From assembly GCF_018224955.1 (NCBI RefSeq), contig NZ_JAGTUU010000004.1, forward strand, positions 485,062 through 549,061: a DNA stretch of 64,000 nucleotides, written 5' to 3'. Both the position numbers and the translations under genes were made by a program. The notes beneath the pieces are model-generated. The model was not told the DNA's origin. It saw nothing but the letters and a program-made list of their open reading frames with translations, and did no database searches. The stretch is from Thetidibacter halocola (lineage in GTDB: Bacteria > Pseudomonadota > Alphaproteobacteria > Rhodobacterales > Rhodobacteraceae). Positions 16,991-26,665 of the stretch are shown here, in pieces (within the stretch, counting starts at the first letter, position 1; each line of letters starts with the position of its first letter).

Positions 16991-18081
16991 GCAGGCACCT
17001 CCGCGGCCCTGCCGCCCGGAAGGCGCTGCTTGAGAAACCGGTAGAGCGGACGCTCGACCCAGAGGAAGAACAGGTGCCCCACGACGACGGCCGCGACGAC
17101 GAGCAGCACGAAATCCAAGGCCAGTGGCAGTTGTGGGAACAGTCGCGCCAGCACCAGGTCAATGATCCGCAGGGTAAAGATGTGGCTGAGATAAAGCGCG
17201 TAAGAGGAATCCCCCAGCGCCACGAACAAGCGGGAAACCGGGCTGCCGGCCCGCTCTGCGCCTTGCAGGCCTGGACGCAGGATCGTCGCGGCCACGAGCG
17301 CCGCTGCCGGCAGGCCGAAGAACGGCAGGCGCCACCAGGTGGCCAGGTCGCCGTTGCTGTAGAACACAGGCGAAACGCAGAGCACCGCCAGCCCCGCCGC
17401 CACGAGGGCAATCCGGGCAGCACCACCCACCGTCATGCCACGGGTAAAGGCCCAGGCGATCCAGATGCCGCAGAGGAATTCGATCAGCAGGGCGCCGCTC
17501 ATCATGGCAAGGATTGGCAGGCCGGGTTTCAGGATCAGTCCCAGCATAACCGATCCCACCATGAAGACTGTCATCACCGGCAGCGCCACCCGCCTCGGCA
17601 CCAACAGGACCGCGCCGAAGATCACGTAGAAATACATTTCGAAGTTCAGCGTCCAGCCCGGCCCGACCGGCGGGCTGATGTCTCCGGCCGGCGATTGCCA
17701 CGGGATGAAAAGGTAGGAAGCTCCGATCCAGGTCCAGTCGACGGATCGCGAGTTGAACAGACCGGGCAGCAGAACCAGCCCCGCCACCGTCAGCGTGGTC
17801 AGCAACCAGTAGGTCGGCACGATCCGCACCAACCGCCGCAGCAGGAACCGCCCCATCATGCCCGGACGACCGAAATCCCCCCGATGCACGAAATACATGA
17901 TGAACCCGCTGATCACGAAGAAGATGTCGACCCCCGCCTGTCCCAGCCAGGCAAGACCGACGAACAGCGGCGCGAGGGCGTCGGACCCGCCTGCCGACAA
18001 TTCGCGCTCGGCATGGAAGAACAGGACCGCCAGCGCCGCCACGGCCCGCAGTATCTGGATATCGTCGATATGGGCCTTCAT
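16987..18081 (-). CDS. Acyltransferase 3 family membrane protein
   Basis: 364 aa, about ten transmembrane segments. The N-terminus is diagnostic of acyltransferase-3 / NodX-OafA proteins: IQILRAVAALAVLFFHAE (with the conserved His) and GVDIFFVISGFIM. These enzymes move acetyl, succinyl or similar groups onto extracytoplasmic polysaccharide. It overlaps the GT4 gene upstream by 4 bp. One of two such genes in this operon, suggesting an EPS decorated with two acyl groups or at two positions. Confidence 0.9.
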   Translation of the reverse strand: MKAHIDDIQILRAVAALAVLFFHAERELSAGGSDALAPLFVGLAWLGQAGVDIFFVISGFIMYFVHRGDFGRPGMMGRFLLRRLVRIVPTYWLLTTLTVAGLVLLPGLFNSRSVDWTWIGASYLFIPWQSPAGDISPPVGPGWTLNFEMYFYVIFGAVLLVPRRVALPVMTVFMVGSVMLGLILKPGLPILAMMSGALLIEFLCGIWIAWAFTRGMTVGGAARIALVAAGLAVLCVSPVFYSNGDLATWWRLPFFGLPAAALVAATILRPGLQGAERAGSPVSRLFVALGDSSYALYLSHIFTLRIIDLVLARLFPQLPLALDFVLLVVAAVVVGHLFFLWVERPLYRFLKQRLPGGRAAEVPA

Positions 18082-19331
18082 GGCACCTCTCTCGGCTTGC
18101 CGGCCGCCGAGGTGCCGGACAGGGCATCCCGATAGACCTGTTCGACCTGCCTCGACAGCGCATCATAGGAATGGCGTTCCAGCGCGATCCGCCGGGCTGA
18201 CGCCGCCAGGGCCTGTCGGCGGTCTTCGTCTGCCGCCAGTTCGCCGATGGCACGGGCAAGACCCTCGGCGGGCGCCTCGTCCTCGGACAGTGGCACGGTG
18301 ACGCCCGCCTCCTGGCCCACGGCGCGGCCCGTGGCATCGCCCGCGATGCACACCACCGGCAGGCCGGTCAGCATGGCCTGCAACACGATGGTCGCCAGCC
18401 CGTGATGGAAGCTGGGATACAGGAACAGGTCGCCCGCGTGCAATTCGTCGATCAGGCGCTCCATCGGCACCTTGCCGAGGAAGGTGACGCGCGCGCCCTG
18501 CGGGTGCGCTCGGGCGACGGCCTCCATGTCCGCCCGGAGCGGGCCGTCGCCGATCACCACCAGGTCGGCGTCGGCCCCGGTCTCCAAAAAGGCAAGCGAT
18601 GCGTCCAGCGCCATGCGCGCGCCTTTCCAGTCCTTCAACTCGCCCGCATAGACCAGCCGCAGGCGCGGTCCACGGGCCAGATCCGTCTTTGGCCGGGCAA
18701 GGCCGGGCAAGTCTGCGATGCCGGTCTGGGTGAAGGGTCGCAGGCGGGCGGCCAGGCGGCGCGGCATCGTCTCTGGCGTGTGGCTGAGGATGATGTCCGC
18801 CCGCGCCGCGGTCAGGCGGGTGAAGGGCTCGACCGTGCGCAGGAGCCCGCGCATCGCGACCCGAAGCCCGTCCTTCAGCCGGGATTTCAGCGACAGGTGC
18901 CGCAGGATGACCGGGTGCGTGTCCTCGCTGCCCACCGGCCCCCAGACGAAGGGCCCCGGGCACAGGGCAAGCCCGGCGGGCATCCAGTCCATCCCGCCGA
19001 TCAGGTGGTGCAGGACATCGGCGGGTTCCCTGCGCAACAGGCGCCGGGCGCGCAGACCGACACCGATCTGCCAGAGGTAATAATAGACCAGAAAGAACCG
19101 CTTTCCCTTCTTGTAGAAGCGGAAGATCCACGGCAGGTCGAAATACTCGAAGGTCAGTCCGGCAGGTCTTGGCACCTCGGCAAAGGTGGCTTCGTGCACG
19201 GGGCGCAGGTTGGCGCGGGTGATGACCCGCACCTCGTGCCGCTTGGCCAGCGCGTTGACCATGCGCCACCCTATCTCGCCCTCGCTGCCGCGGCCGGTCT
19301 CGCAACTGTAGGCAGAGATCAGGATCTTCAT
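18078..19331 (-). CDS. GT4-type glycosyltransferase
   Basis: 417 aa. Starts MKILISAYSCETGRGSEGEI, the group-1 glycosyltransferase N-terminal glycine loop, and ends with a donor-site region FLYPSFHHGLATIVLQAMLTG. Cytoplasmic or membrane-associated; probably adds a sugar to the repeat unit. Overlaps the Wzy-like gene by 4 bp. The combination GRGSEGE near the start is common in capsule/EPS glycosyltransferases. Confidence 0.88.
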   Translation of the reverse strand: MKILISAYSCETGRGSEGEIGWRMVNALAKRHEVRVITRANLRPVHEATFAEVPRPAGLTFEYFDLPWIFRFYKKGKRFFLVYYYLWQIGVGLRARRLLRREPADVLHHLIGGMDWMPAGLALCPGPFVWGPVGSEDTHPVILRHLSLKSRLKDGLRVAMRGLLRTVEPFTRLTAARADIILSHTPETMPRRLAARLRPFTQTGIADLPGLARPKTDLARGPRLRLVYAGELKDWKGARMALDASLAFLETGADADLVVIGDGPLRADMEAVARAHPQGARVTFLGKVPMERLIDELHAGDLFLYPSFHHGLATIVLQAMLTGLPVVCIAGDATGRAVGQEAGVTVPLSEDEAPAEGLARAIGELAADEDRRQALAASARRIALERHSYDALSRQVEQVYRDALSGTSAAGKPREVP

Positions 19332-20536
19332 GACCGGACCTCGCCCTGTTCGAGGGCGTTTTCCCGGCTTGCCGCCCAGGCGACCTGGATGACGATCAGG
19401 CCATACCAGAAGACCTGGGTGTTCCAGGCGGAAAACGACATGAAGATCAGCCAGAACCCGATCAGCGGCGCCGTCGTCCTGTTGGCCTGGCGGAAGGCGA
19501 AGATCCAGGCGAAGAAGGCCGCCATGATGATGCCGTAGACCACCGCGAACCCGGGCACGAAACCGGCGGGAATCTTTTCCCCCAGACCCGGAATGCGGCC
19601 CAGGAAAAAGCGTCTCAGGCCATCGCTGCCGTAGCCGAACCAGAACTCGAGGTCGAGAATCGAGGTTTCCTTCATGTAGATCAGGGCCGGAATGATGCGC
19701 ACCGCGCCGCTCTCATCCGCATCCAGAAGGGCGTCCGCATCGAGCGTGCCAAGGTTGGCCAGGATCGCCGCGACCCGCTGGAGCGGTCCGAAATCGACGA
19801 GCAGGAAGAGCGGCCAGATCAGGAAACTGGCGCTGGTCAGGAAGATGACGAGGATCAGTGATCGGGACATGAAATACACGAGAATGATCGCAGCCGCCGC
19901 CAGGGCGCTGCCGCTGAGGAGCATGGTCGTCAGAAAGGCGAGAATGACCTTCTGGCGCGTTCCGGGCGACTCTTCGGCATGGCCCGGCAGCACCGGCAGG
20001 CGGTCAAGCACCAGGTAACACAGCATGCTGATCCCGACGACGCGGCCCAGCTGCGAGGGTTCGAAAGCGAGGGAGTTGTAGCTCCACAAACCCCTGGTTG
20101 ATCCGAGGTTGGGGATCGGCAGGCCGACAAGCGAGGCTGCCATCTGGATGAGGGAGAGGATCGCGAACGCATAGATCAGCGTCCGCATCATGCCCTGCAC
20201 GAAGGCGCGCTTGTCTCTCACCCGGTCAAGCATGCTGGCGATTGCGAAATACCCCATGGCATAGACCAGGGTCAGCAACACTGATCCGAGTTCGCCCCGC
20301 CCGCCCACGAACAGGCCCTGCATGGCCATGAAGGACAGCAGCAGAAAAGCCCAGAAGGCCTGACGGTGCAACCTGAGGCCGAAAACGAAGAACAGAAGGC
20401 CACCCAGCATCGCCGCGAACAGGACAAGGTAGTTGCGCAGGCCCGCGTCCACGAAGGCGAATATGACGACGGCGTAGGAGACCAGAATGAAGGTCAGGAA
20501 ATCCCGCGATGTCAGGACAAGGGATTTCGATCTCAT
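19328..20536 (-). CDS. Wzy-like O-antigen/EPS polymerase
   Basis: 402 aa, strongly hydrophobic with about ten to eleven membrane segments and a longer periplasmic loop in the C-terminal half (around residues 240-310, with GLWSYNSLAFEPSQLGR before it). This topology, lack of other motifs and position in a Wzx-containing operon fit a Wzy polymerase that joins repeat units in the periplasm. Sequence alone does not prove it, since Wzy proteins are poorly conserved. Overlaps the GT4 gene by 4 bp; 52 bp from the next gene upstream. Confidence 0.75.
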   Translation of the reverse strand: MRSKSLVLTSRDFLTFILVSYAVVIFAFVDAGLRNYLVLFAAMLGGLLFFVFGLRLHRQAFWAFLLLSFMAMQGLFVGGRGELGSVLLTLVYAMGYFAIASMLDRVRDKRAFVQGMMRTLIYAFAILSLIQMAASLVGLPIPNLGSTRGLWSYNSLAFEPSQLGRVVGISMLCYLVLDRLPVLPGHAEESPGTRQKVILAFLTTMLLSGSALAAAAIILVYFMSRSLILVIFLTSASFLIWPLFLLVDFGPLQRVAAILANLGTLDADALLDADESGAVRIIPALIYMKETSILDLEFWFGYGSDGLRRFFLGRIPGLGEKIPAGFVPGFAVVYGIIMAAFFAWIFAFRQANRTTAPLIGFWLIFMSFSAWNTQVFWYGLIVIQVAWAASRENALEQGEVRS

Positions 20537-20588
20537 GTCTTACCCGAGTTCGTGGACAACGTGTTCCGCATGAACAGCCGACTCTTCT

Positions 20589-21677
20589 TCAACTTTCGAC
20601 CGACTTGCCGCGTTTCAGCAGCCGCTTGCGCAACCAAAGGGTGATCGGCTTTTCGAAATAGATGAAGCTGGCGGCGGAGAAGACGAGACACAGCAGGACC
20701 GTCAGGACAAAGATCAGCGAGGACGGCATCCAGGGCGCGAGCTTGTGCAGAACGACCACGGACAGCACCCCGACCATCGGATGCGTCAGGTAAAGCGAAT
20801 AGGAGGCATCCCCCAGGAAGGTGAGCAGTTTCGGGATCGCCTGCCCGATCCGGTCCTCGAGCGCGACGAACCCGAGCACGATGGCGCCCATGTGAACCTT
20901 CGTCACGAGGAGCCCCTGCAACGCGGCCAGCGGCACGAAGGTCGCTGCCGTTCCCGCCGCGATCAGCGCCACTGCGATCGGCACCGGCAGCTTGCGTCCG
21001 GACAGATACCACTCACCGATCAGGATGCCCCAGACAAAGTTGAACAGCGCCGGGCTCAGCAGGTAGGCGGCAGTCGGCCAGGCCTCCGTCTTCAGGAAAG
21101 ACAGCGCGCCCGCCGCCAGAAGAATGGGGATCGTGAACCGGGTGGGTCTCTTGCCCAGCAGAAGGGCCAGCGCAAACAACGCATAGAAGGCCATTTCGAA
21201 ATTCAACGACCACCCGACGCCGTAAAAGGCCTCGATGTTTCCGTCGGCGTTCTTCGCGGGCAGGAAAAGCAGCGAGTAGACGACGTTGGACACGGTCGGA
21301 TTGGCCGCGATCATGCCCGGGACCAGCACGAAGCCCAGCAGCTTGGCCGCGTTCACCGCCCAGTAAAGCGGCACGATCCGGATCAGCCGCGACAGGGCGA
21401 AGTAGCGCACGAAACCCGGCTCGCCGGAATGCGGGCTGGCCGTGACCGTCATGATGAAGCCCGAGATCACGAAGAACAGGGCCACGCCCTGGGCGACCTC
21501 GCCGAGGATGCGCACATCCGTGTCGACGCGGTGATGGACGAAGAAACTCACATGCGCGATCAGGACCATGCCGGCTGCGACGAACCGCAGGAACTGAACC
21601 GTCTCGACCGACCTGGTCGCGGCAGGGGCTGCGGCCGCGGGCCTCGGGATGTCTGCCATGTCCGTCGTCGCACTCAT
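20589..21677 (-). CDS. Acyltransferase 3 family membrane protein
   Basis: 362 aa. Second acyltransferase-3 protein: VQFLRFVAAGMVLIAHVSFF, then GVALFFVISGFIMTVTA, and about ten membrane segments. Start at 21677 chosen because AAGGA lies upstream at normal distance and MSATTD precedes a Pro/Ala-rich cytosolic leader; in-frame codons further upstream have no support. Likely O-acylates the polysaccharide outside the cytoplasm. Only 4 bp separate it from the GT2 gene upstream. Confidence 0.9.
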   Translation of the reverse strand: MSATTDMADIPRPAAAAPAATRSVETVQFLRFVAAGMVLIAHVSFFVHHRVDTDVRILGEVAQGVALFFVISGFIMTVTASPHSGEPGFVRYFALSRLIRIVPLYWAVNAAKLLGFVLVPGMIAANPTVSNVVYSLLFLPAKNADGNIEAFYGVGWSLNFEMAFYALFALALLLGKRPTRFTIPILLAAGALSFLKTEAWPTAAYLLSPALFNFVWGILIGEWYLSGRKLPVPIAVALIAAGTAATFVPLAALQGLLVTKVHMGAIVLGFVALEDRIGQAIPKLLTFLGDASYSLYLTHPMVGVLSVVVLHKLAPWMPSSLIFVLTVLLCLVFSAASFIYFEKPITLWLRKRLLKRGKSVES

Positions 21678-21681
21678 CCGC

Positions 21682-22650
21682 TCAGTCCTTTCGTCCAACC
21701 CGCGTCCCGGCAGCGTAATCGCGCAGCCGCCTCGACAAGGTCCGTCCCCGGACCAGGCCCAGCGACGCCGAGCGCGATCCGGCCAGCAGTGTCCGCCGCA
21801 GCGCTCCGTAGCCGCCATGCGCCTCGTGGAAGCGGCTGCGACTCTGCATCCACAGGCGGAACCGCGGCAGGGGATCGCCCTTGGCGCCGCCGCGGTGAGC
21901 ATGCAGCGCATGAATCCCCGGATCCATCATCATGTGCCAGCCCGCGGCCCGGACCTGCGCCATCAGTATCGATTCCTCGCAGTAAAGGAAAACCGACTCG
22001 TCAAAAAATCCCACCTGTCGCAGGAAATCCACCCGGACCAGGAAACAGGCGCCCGAAACCTTGGCAACCCGGCAGGGTGCCTCGGGCAGCGGCGGGGATG
22101 CCTTGCGGCGCCGCGACAGGCCAGCCACCAGCATCGAGACCGGCCAGAGCAGTTCCTCGACAAAGCCGGGCTCTGTCATCGGGTTTTCCTGCGCGCCCGA
22201 GAGGTTGCTCAGCGCCGAGCAGGTCACCGCCGCTTTCGGATCGGCCACGATCAGCGCGGCCAGCCGGCGCACATAGTCGGGATCGGTGATGCGAACGTCC
22301 GGATTGACGACCAGCACCGCGTCGCAGCCGATCGCCGCCGCCAGCCGCGCGCCGATGTTGTTGCCCGCCGAATAGCCGGCGTTGACGGCGTTGCGCAGGA
22401 AGACCGCCGGCAGGGCCGCATCCGCATCGCCGCGGGCACCGTCTGCCTCGATGACGCTTCCCCCGGGAAAGGCAGCGAGAAAGTCCGCCTCCATCCGCGC
22501 GCGGGACCCGGGGCACGAGGCGTTGTCGACCACGATCACCCGCAGGTCGACGCCGCGTTGGGCGATCAGCCCCGCCAGGCAGTCCGGCAGATCCTCGGTG
22601 CTGTTGTAGGTCAGGACCACCGCCCCGACGCGCAGGCCGGACCCGTTCAT
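21682..22650 (-). CDS. GT2-family (rhamnosyltransferase-like) glycosyltransferase
   Basis: 322 aa. GT-A fold: VGAVVLTYNSTEDLPDCLAG, VVDNAS, NAGYSAGNNIGARLA and the VNPDV donor-site motif, followed by a metal-site ESILMAQ region. The NxGysaGnN pattern is typical of WbbL-like rhamnosyl/mannosyltransferases. That fits the rmlA in the same operon, although rmlB, C and D are not in the window. Start overlaps the APH-like gene stop by 4 bp. Confidence 0.88.
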   Translation of the reverse strand: MNGSGLRVGAVVLTYNSTEDLPDCLAGLIAQRGVDLRVIVVDNASCPGSRARMEADFLAAFPGGSVIEADGARGDADAALPAVFLRNAVNAGYSAGNNIGARLAAAIGCDAVLVVNPDVRITDPDYVRRLAALIVADPKAAVTCSALSNLSGAQENPMTEPGFVEELLWPVSMLVAGLSRRRKASPPLPEAPCRVAKVSGACFLVRVDFLRQVGFFDESVFLYCEESILMAQVRAAGWHMMMDPGIHALHAHRGGAKGDPLPRFRLWMQSRSRFHEAHGGYGALRRTLLAGSRSASLGLVRGRTLSRRLRDYAAGTRVGRKD

Positions 22651-23822
22651 GCGCCAACCTCCGCCGCGTCCATGAGACGGTCGATCATGGCGGCGCGCAC
22701 CGGGCCATCGGCCCAGTCCGCCAGCGGGCGATCCGCCTCGTCCAGTCGGCCCAGGTAGAACACCGCGTGACAGGCCAGCGACATCAGCAGCGCACGCCCG
22801 GCCGCCGGTGCGTCTCCGCCGAAATGCGCCGCGGCCAGCGCCTGCCGCAAGGCGGGCAGGCAGTCGGCTTGCCGGTCGGGGGGGATGGTGGCCAGCAGGA
22901 AATGCGCCAGGTCGAAGCCTACGGGCCAGTCGGGCCTGGCATACTCCCAGTCGAAGACATAAAGCCGCCCGCCCTGGAGAAAGCTGTTCCACGGCGTGAA
23001 ATCCCCGTGCACCAGGCAGACCGGGATCGTGTCGGCCATTGGCGCCAGTGCCGTGCGCACCCGTGCGATCCGGTCGGTCCAGCCCTTCCCGGCGCGCGTC
23101 GCAAGCGTCGCCATCCGTTGCGCCAGCCCGTCCAGCACCAGCCCGGCACCGGTTCGCCGGGTCCTGTCCCGCAACTCTTCGAGAAAGCGCAGATGTGCCG
23201 GCCCCGGCTGGCGCGGCGCACTGTGGGACGCGGATTTCAGGCTGTCGGTGACCAGCAGCGTCAGCGCCGCGTCGTCGCGCAGCGACAGCACCCGCGGCAC
23301 ATCCGCCGACGCAAGGCCCATCCCGGCCAGCTGTCGCAGCACCTTTGCCTCGTTGCGCACATAGGTCCGGACATGCGCCGCGCGGCTCAGCTTGGCATAG
23401 CCGAGGATCCCGCCGGTCTTGTCCATCACCTGCAGGGCGGTCTTGCGATGTGGCCCCTCGGTGCCAGTGAAACAGGCCATGTGGGCGGCCTGCCCATCAA
23501 AAGCGCCGGACAGGTCTGGCAGCCCCGACAGCCGAACCTGGCCACGGCCCAGCATCCCGAGCGGTCCGACCCGCGCCAGCCCGCGCATCGCCACCTTGGC
23601 CAGCCCGGCCGCCGTGGTGACCGGTTGAAGCATCTCCAGCCCCGCCGCCGTCGCCCGGCGGCTGTCCAACGGCAGCAGCCACCAGCGCGGGTTCGACCGC
23701 GCGGCAACAACTGCAAAGGCCTGCCCGCCCGAAGCGACAGGCGTCACACCGAGTGCAGCCATGTCACCCAGAAAGGCCCGGAACGGCCCCGCCTGAAGGA
23801 TATCGTCGCCCAGCGACCTCAT
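22647..23822 (-). CDS. Aminoglycoside-phosphotransferase-fold (APH) protein
   Basis: 391 aa. The C-terminal half carries the APH/choline-kinase core: LVHGDFTPWNSFL (the H-x-D-x4-N catalytic loop) and VFDWEYARPDWP (metal-binding D). The N-terminal ~130 residues are not recognisable. In EPS operons such kinases more likely phosphorylate a sugar or the glycan than an antibiotic. Start placed at the ATG overlapping the sulfotransferase stop. Cytoplasmic. Substrate unknown. Confidence 0.78.
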   Translation of the reverse strand: MRSLGDDILQAGPFRAFLGDMAALGVTPVASGGQAFAVVAARSNPRWWLLPLDSRRATAAGLEMLQPVTTAAGLAKVAMRGLARVGPLGMLGRGQVRLSGLPDLSGAFDGQAAHMACFTGTEGPHRKTALQVMDKTGGILGYAKLSRAAHVRTYVRNEAKVLRQLAGMGLASADVPRVLSLRDDAALTLLVTDSLKSASHSAPRQPGPAHLRFLEELRDRTRRTGAGLVLDGLAQRMATLATRAGKGWTDRIARVRTALAPMADTIPVCLVHGDFTPWNSFLQGGRLYVFDWEYARPDWPVGFDLAHFLLATIPPDRQADCLPALRQALAAAHFGGDAPAAGRALLMSLACHAVFYLGRLDEADRPLADWADGPVRAAMIDRLMDAAEVGA

Positions 23823-24718
23823 GGGCGGCCGGCATCCGCATCCGCGTCCGAGGCCGAGGGCCAGGGAGGCACGAGGCCAAACTCGCGTTCGAGGAAGGCC
23901 GCCTGACGGCGGGCAAACGCGCCGAAGTCGTGGCGCAGACTGTCGGGCACGCCATCCTTCTTGACGGGTCGGATGTTGAACATCTCGGTCCAGAAGACGA
24001 TGGTCGGCCGCAGCTTGCGCGGCACGAAGGCGCGCAGCACGCGGCGGGCGATATTGTCTCCCTTGACCAGCCGGCTGAGCAGCTTGAACCGGACCTCGCC
24101 CGACTGGTGGACCCGGACGTTCACGTTTTCGGGGATCACCTCGTCGATACCGAGAAAGGCGCAAACCTGCCGCATCACCGCCTCGGGGCGCTTGTCCAGG
24201 TCTTCCTGGAACAGGATCAGCAGCCGGTCGCGGCCATAAAGCCGCAGGTATTCCGACAGCACGCGCTCGTAGTCGGAAAACTGGAGATACCGCGCGGTCT
24301 CCGGCGCGTCGGTGTCGGTCTCGTCCGTCGCCAGCGCTGCAGCCATGGCCGCTTCGGGGGCGCGGGTTTCCTGCTGACGGCGGCATGTCATCTGGTAATG
24401 CGACCAGGCCCGGTCGATCGGGTCGCGAAGGATCGCGATGATCCTTGCGTCGGGCAGCGCGTCATGCACCCGCCGCGCGATCTCGGTCGAATACATGTAT
24501 TGCGGCGAGACCTCGCCCGCCAGCCGGTCCTTCGGGCAGGTGGAAAAGAACTCCTGCGAATACCACTCAAGCCCCTTGGGATAGAGCATCGGGCTGGAAA
24601 AGAACTGCAATTCCTTGCGGCCAGGCAGGAAAAGCTGCGGATGCTTCGACAGCAGCACGAACAACGACGTGGTTCCGCCCTTCTGCGCGCCGACGACGAG
24701 GAAGTCGGGGAGTCTCAT
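23819..24718 (-). CDS. PAPS-dependent sulfotransferase
   Basis: 299 aa. Sulfotransferase domain from the first residues: the 5'-phosphosulfate loop GAQKGGTTSL at residues 10-19 and the 3'-phosphate site RDPIDRAWSHYQ about residue 98. Transfers sulfate from PAPS to a sugar hydroxyl, so the polysaccharide is probably sulfated, a trait common in marine bacteria. Overlaps the genes on both sides by 4 bp. Confidence 0.9.
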   Translation of the reverse strand: MRLPDFLVVGAQKGGTTSLFVLLSKHPQLFLPGRKELQFFSSPMLYPKGLEWYSQEFFSTCPKDRLAGEVSPQYMYSTEIARRVHDALPDARIIAILRDPIDRAWSHYQMTCRRQQETRAPEAAMAAALATDETDTDAPETARYLQFSDYERVLSEYLRLYGRDRLLILFQEDLDKRPEAVMRQVCAFLGIDEVIPENVNVRVHQSGEVRFKLLSRLVKGDNIARRVLRAFVPRKLRPTIVFWTEMFNIRPVKKDGVPDSLRHDFGAFARRQAAFLEREFGLVPPWPSASDADADAGRP

Positions 24719-25335
24719 GTCCTGCTCTCCGCGTCCTGGGCCGTCTCCGAGGGGCTGTCATCGGTCCTGCGGTGGCCAATGACGCGTGCCGGAACACCAC
24801 CGACGATGTCGTAGGGCGCCACGTCGCGGGTTACCACCGCCCCGGCCGCGACAATGGCCCCGGTGCCGATGGTGACCCCCTTCAGGATGGCCGCGCCATG
24901 CCCGATCCAGACGTCGTCGCCGATCAGGATGGGGGCGGTGGTGATGCCCTGCCGGTTCATCGGGATATCGGTGCGGTCAAAGGCGTGGTCGGTGTCGCGG
25001 ATGGTCACGGCCTGTGCGATCATCACGTCCCGGCCAACGGTGATCACGGCGTTGCAGCCGATGACCGCGTAATCGCCGACAAAGGTCTTCTCGCCCAGGA
25101 ACAACCTTCCGGTTCCCTGGATGACCACGCCGACACCGATGGTGTTGTGCCCGGCAGTCACGAGTCGAAGCTGGGACTTGCGCCCCTCCTGCCCTCCCTG
25201 GAAACTGCGCATCACGACATTGCGGCCGATGCTGAGCGGGCCGCCAACCTCGAGAAAGCGCCGATACCGCAGCCGCGCCAGCCGGCTGACGATACCTTGT
25301 GCGACGCGCTCCACGAACCGTTCCAACGTCAGCAT
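24715..25335 (-). CDS. Hexapeptide-repeat (LbH) O-acetyltransferase
   Basis: 206 aa. Left-handed beta-helix acyltransferase; repeated I-G-x-G-V/V-I-G-x-x hexads through residues about 60-190, with the WbbJ/LacA-type catalytic region RDTDHAF and a C-terminal GVPARVIG. Uses acetyl-CoA in the cytoplasm, unlike the two membrane acyltransferases in this operon. Start at 25335 chosen (GAGG seven bases upstream, 13 bp after the flippase stop); a start at 25401 would overlap the flippase gene by 53 bp. Confidence 0.87.
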   Translation of the reverse strand: MLTLERFVERVAQGIVSRLARLRYRRFLEVGGPLSIGRNVVMRSFQGGQEGRKSQLRLVTAGHNTIGVGVVIQGTGRLFLGEKTFVGDYAVIGCNAVITVGRDVMIAQAVTIRDTDHAFDRTDIPMNRQGITTAPILIGDDVWIGHGAAILKGVTIGTGAIVAAGAVVTRDVAPYDIVGGVPARVIGHRRTDDSPSETAQDAESRT

Positions 25336-25348
25336 CCGGACCTCGACT

Positions 25349-26635
25349 TCATGCGACACCTGATGAAAAGCCAAAAAGGCGCCTGACCACGACATAGACA
25401 TACAGCTTTGCCGTCACGATGCCCGCCGCAGCGCCAATGGCCGCGCCCATCGCGCCGTAGGTGCCGATCAGCAGCAGGCAGAGCATGGCATTCACCGCCA
25501 GCGAAAGCACGAGGCTGTAGAGCGTCTGCCGCTCGTGCCCGCCCATTGCCAGCAGCATCCCGCCATTGCCCAAGGCAACCGACAGGACTTGTGCGGCGAT
25601 CAGGGTCGCCATCGGCAGGTAGGACAGGGCGTCGTAGGGCGCACCGAAGGTCCAGCCGATCAGGCTGCGGCCGAACAGCACCAGGATCAAGGCGACCGGC
25701 AGCGACGCGGCCAGCGTCAGCCGCGCCGATTGCAGGGTGATCCGGCGCAGGGCGCCCGCTTCCTGCGCGGTCATTGCCTGCACGAAATAGGGACCGAGGA
25801 TGGAATTGATGAAGGTCAGCGGGAGCGCCACCATCTGCGCGCCGCGTTCGGCCACACGCATCTGGGCGACGGCCTCTTCCTGGCCGGAGAACCCCAGCAG
25901 AAGAACGGCGATCTGCGTGCTCAGCACTGTCGCGGCGCTCATCAGGACGAAGGGCAGGATCGACCTCCGCCAGCGCGGCAGATCGCCGAGGTCCGACATC
26001 GCGCCATGCACCTGAGACGGCTGCACCTGCCACAGCATAACCGATGCCAGCCCGAAGACCACGATTACCACGCAGAGATACCACCACATCGCATGGATGG
26101 CCGAGGACAGCCCCAGCCAGGCGAGGCCGAGATAGCCCAGGATCATCAACGCCGGTTGCAAGATCTGCGTCGGCGCCTCTGCCAGCATCGGGCGGCCGAG
26201 GCCCTTCAGGATACCGGCACGAATACCGTTCAGGCCGAGGAAGGGCACCAGAAGGAAGCCGATCAGCAACGGTCCGGTCGGTACGCCCCCGGCGGTCAGC
26301 CACCAGGTCAGCAGCCCCAGTGCGATCACCGCAGAGATGGCCGCGACCCAGCGATGGGCCGCAACGATCAGACCGCGATAGGCCGGCCAGTCCGTCTTCT
26401 GGCTGTAGGTGGCCACCTCGCGCGTCAGAAGCATCGGCAGCCCGCCCGAGACCGGGATCGCCAGCACGGTCGCCAGCGAGATGGCAAACCCGAAGGCGCC
26501 GAATTCGGCCACGCTGAGAGTGCGCGCCAGAACGATGTTGGCCAGAAGCATCAGCGGGATGCCCAGCAGGTAAAGGCCAGACACGCCGAGGAAGCTGCGC
26601 CGCAAGCGTCGAAGATCGAATACCTGGCTGGCCAT
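25349..26635 (-). CDS. Wzx-like polysaccharide flippase
   Basis: 428 aa with about twelve membrane segments. Oligosaccharide-flippase family: the N-terminal RSFLGVSGLYLLGIPLMLLA and ARTLSVAEFGAFGFA are typical. Moves undecaprenyl-linked repeat units across the inner membrane for Wzy. With the Wzy-like and Wzc-like proteins it completes a Wzx/Wzy-dependent export system, apart from Wza, which is not in the window. It lies 30 bp downstream of rmlA. Confidence 0.88.
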   Translation of the reverse strand: MASQVFDLRRLRRSFLGVSGLYLLGIPLMLLANIVLARTLSVAEFGAFGFAISLATVLAIPVSGGLPMLLTREVATYSQKTDWPAYRGLIVAAHRWVAAISAVIALGLLTWWLTAGGVPTGPLLIGFLLVPFLGLNGIRAGILKGLGRPMLAEAPTQILQPALMILGYLGLAWLGLSSAIHAMWWYLCVVIVVFGLASVMLWQVQPSQVHGAMSDLGDLPRWRRSILPFVLMSAATVLSTQIAVLLLGFSGQEEAVAQMRVAERGAQMVALPLTFINSILGPYFVQAMTAQEAGALRRITLQSARLTLAASLPVALILVLFGRSLIGWTFGAPYDALSYLPMATLIAAQVLSVALGNGGMLLAMGGHERQTLYSLVLSLAVNAMLCLLLIGTYGAMGAAIGAAAGIVTAKLYVYVVVRRLFGFSSGVA

Positions 26636-26665
26636 GAGCGGACAGACCCTTTCGCGGATGCGCTG

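Noticed and set aside
22647..23822. Aminoglycoside resistance gene
   Set aside because: APH fold is real, but location deep in an EPS operon with overlapping neighbours argues for a sugar/glycan kinase; nothing supports drug specificity.
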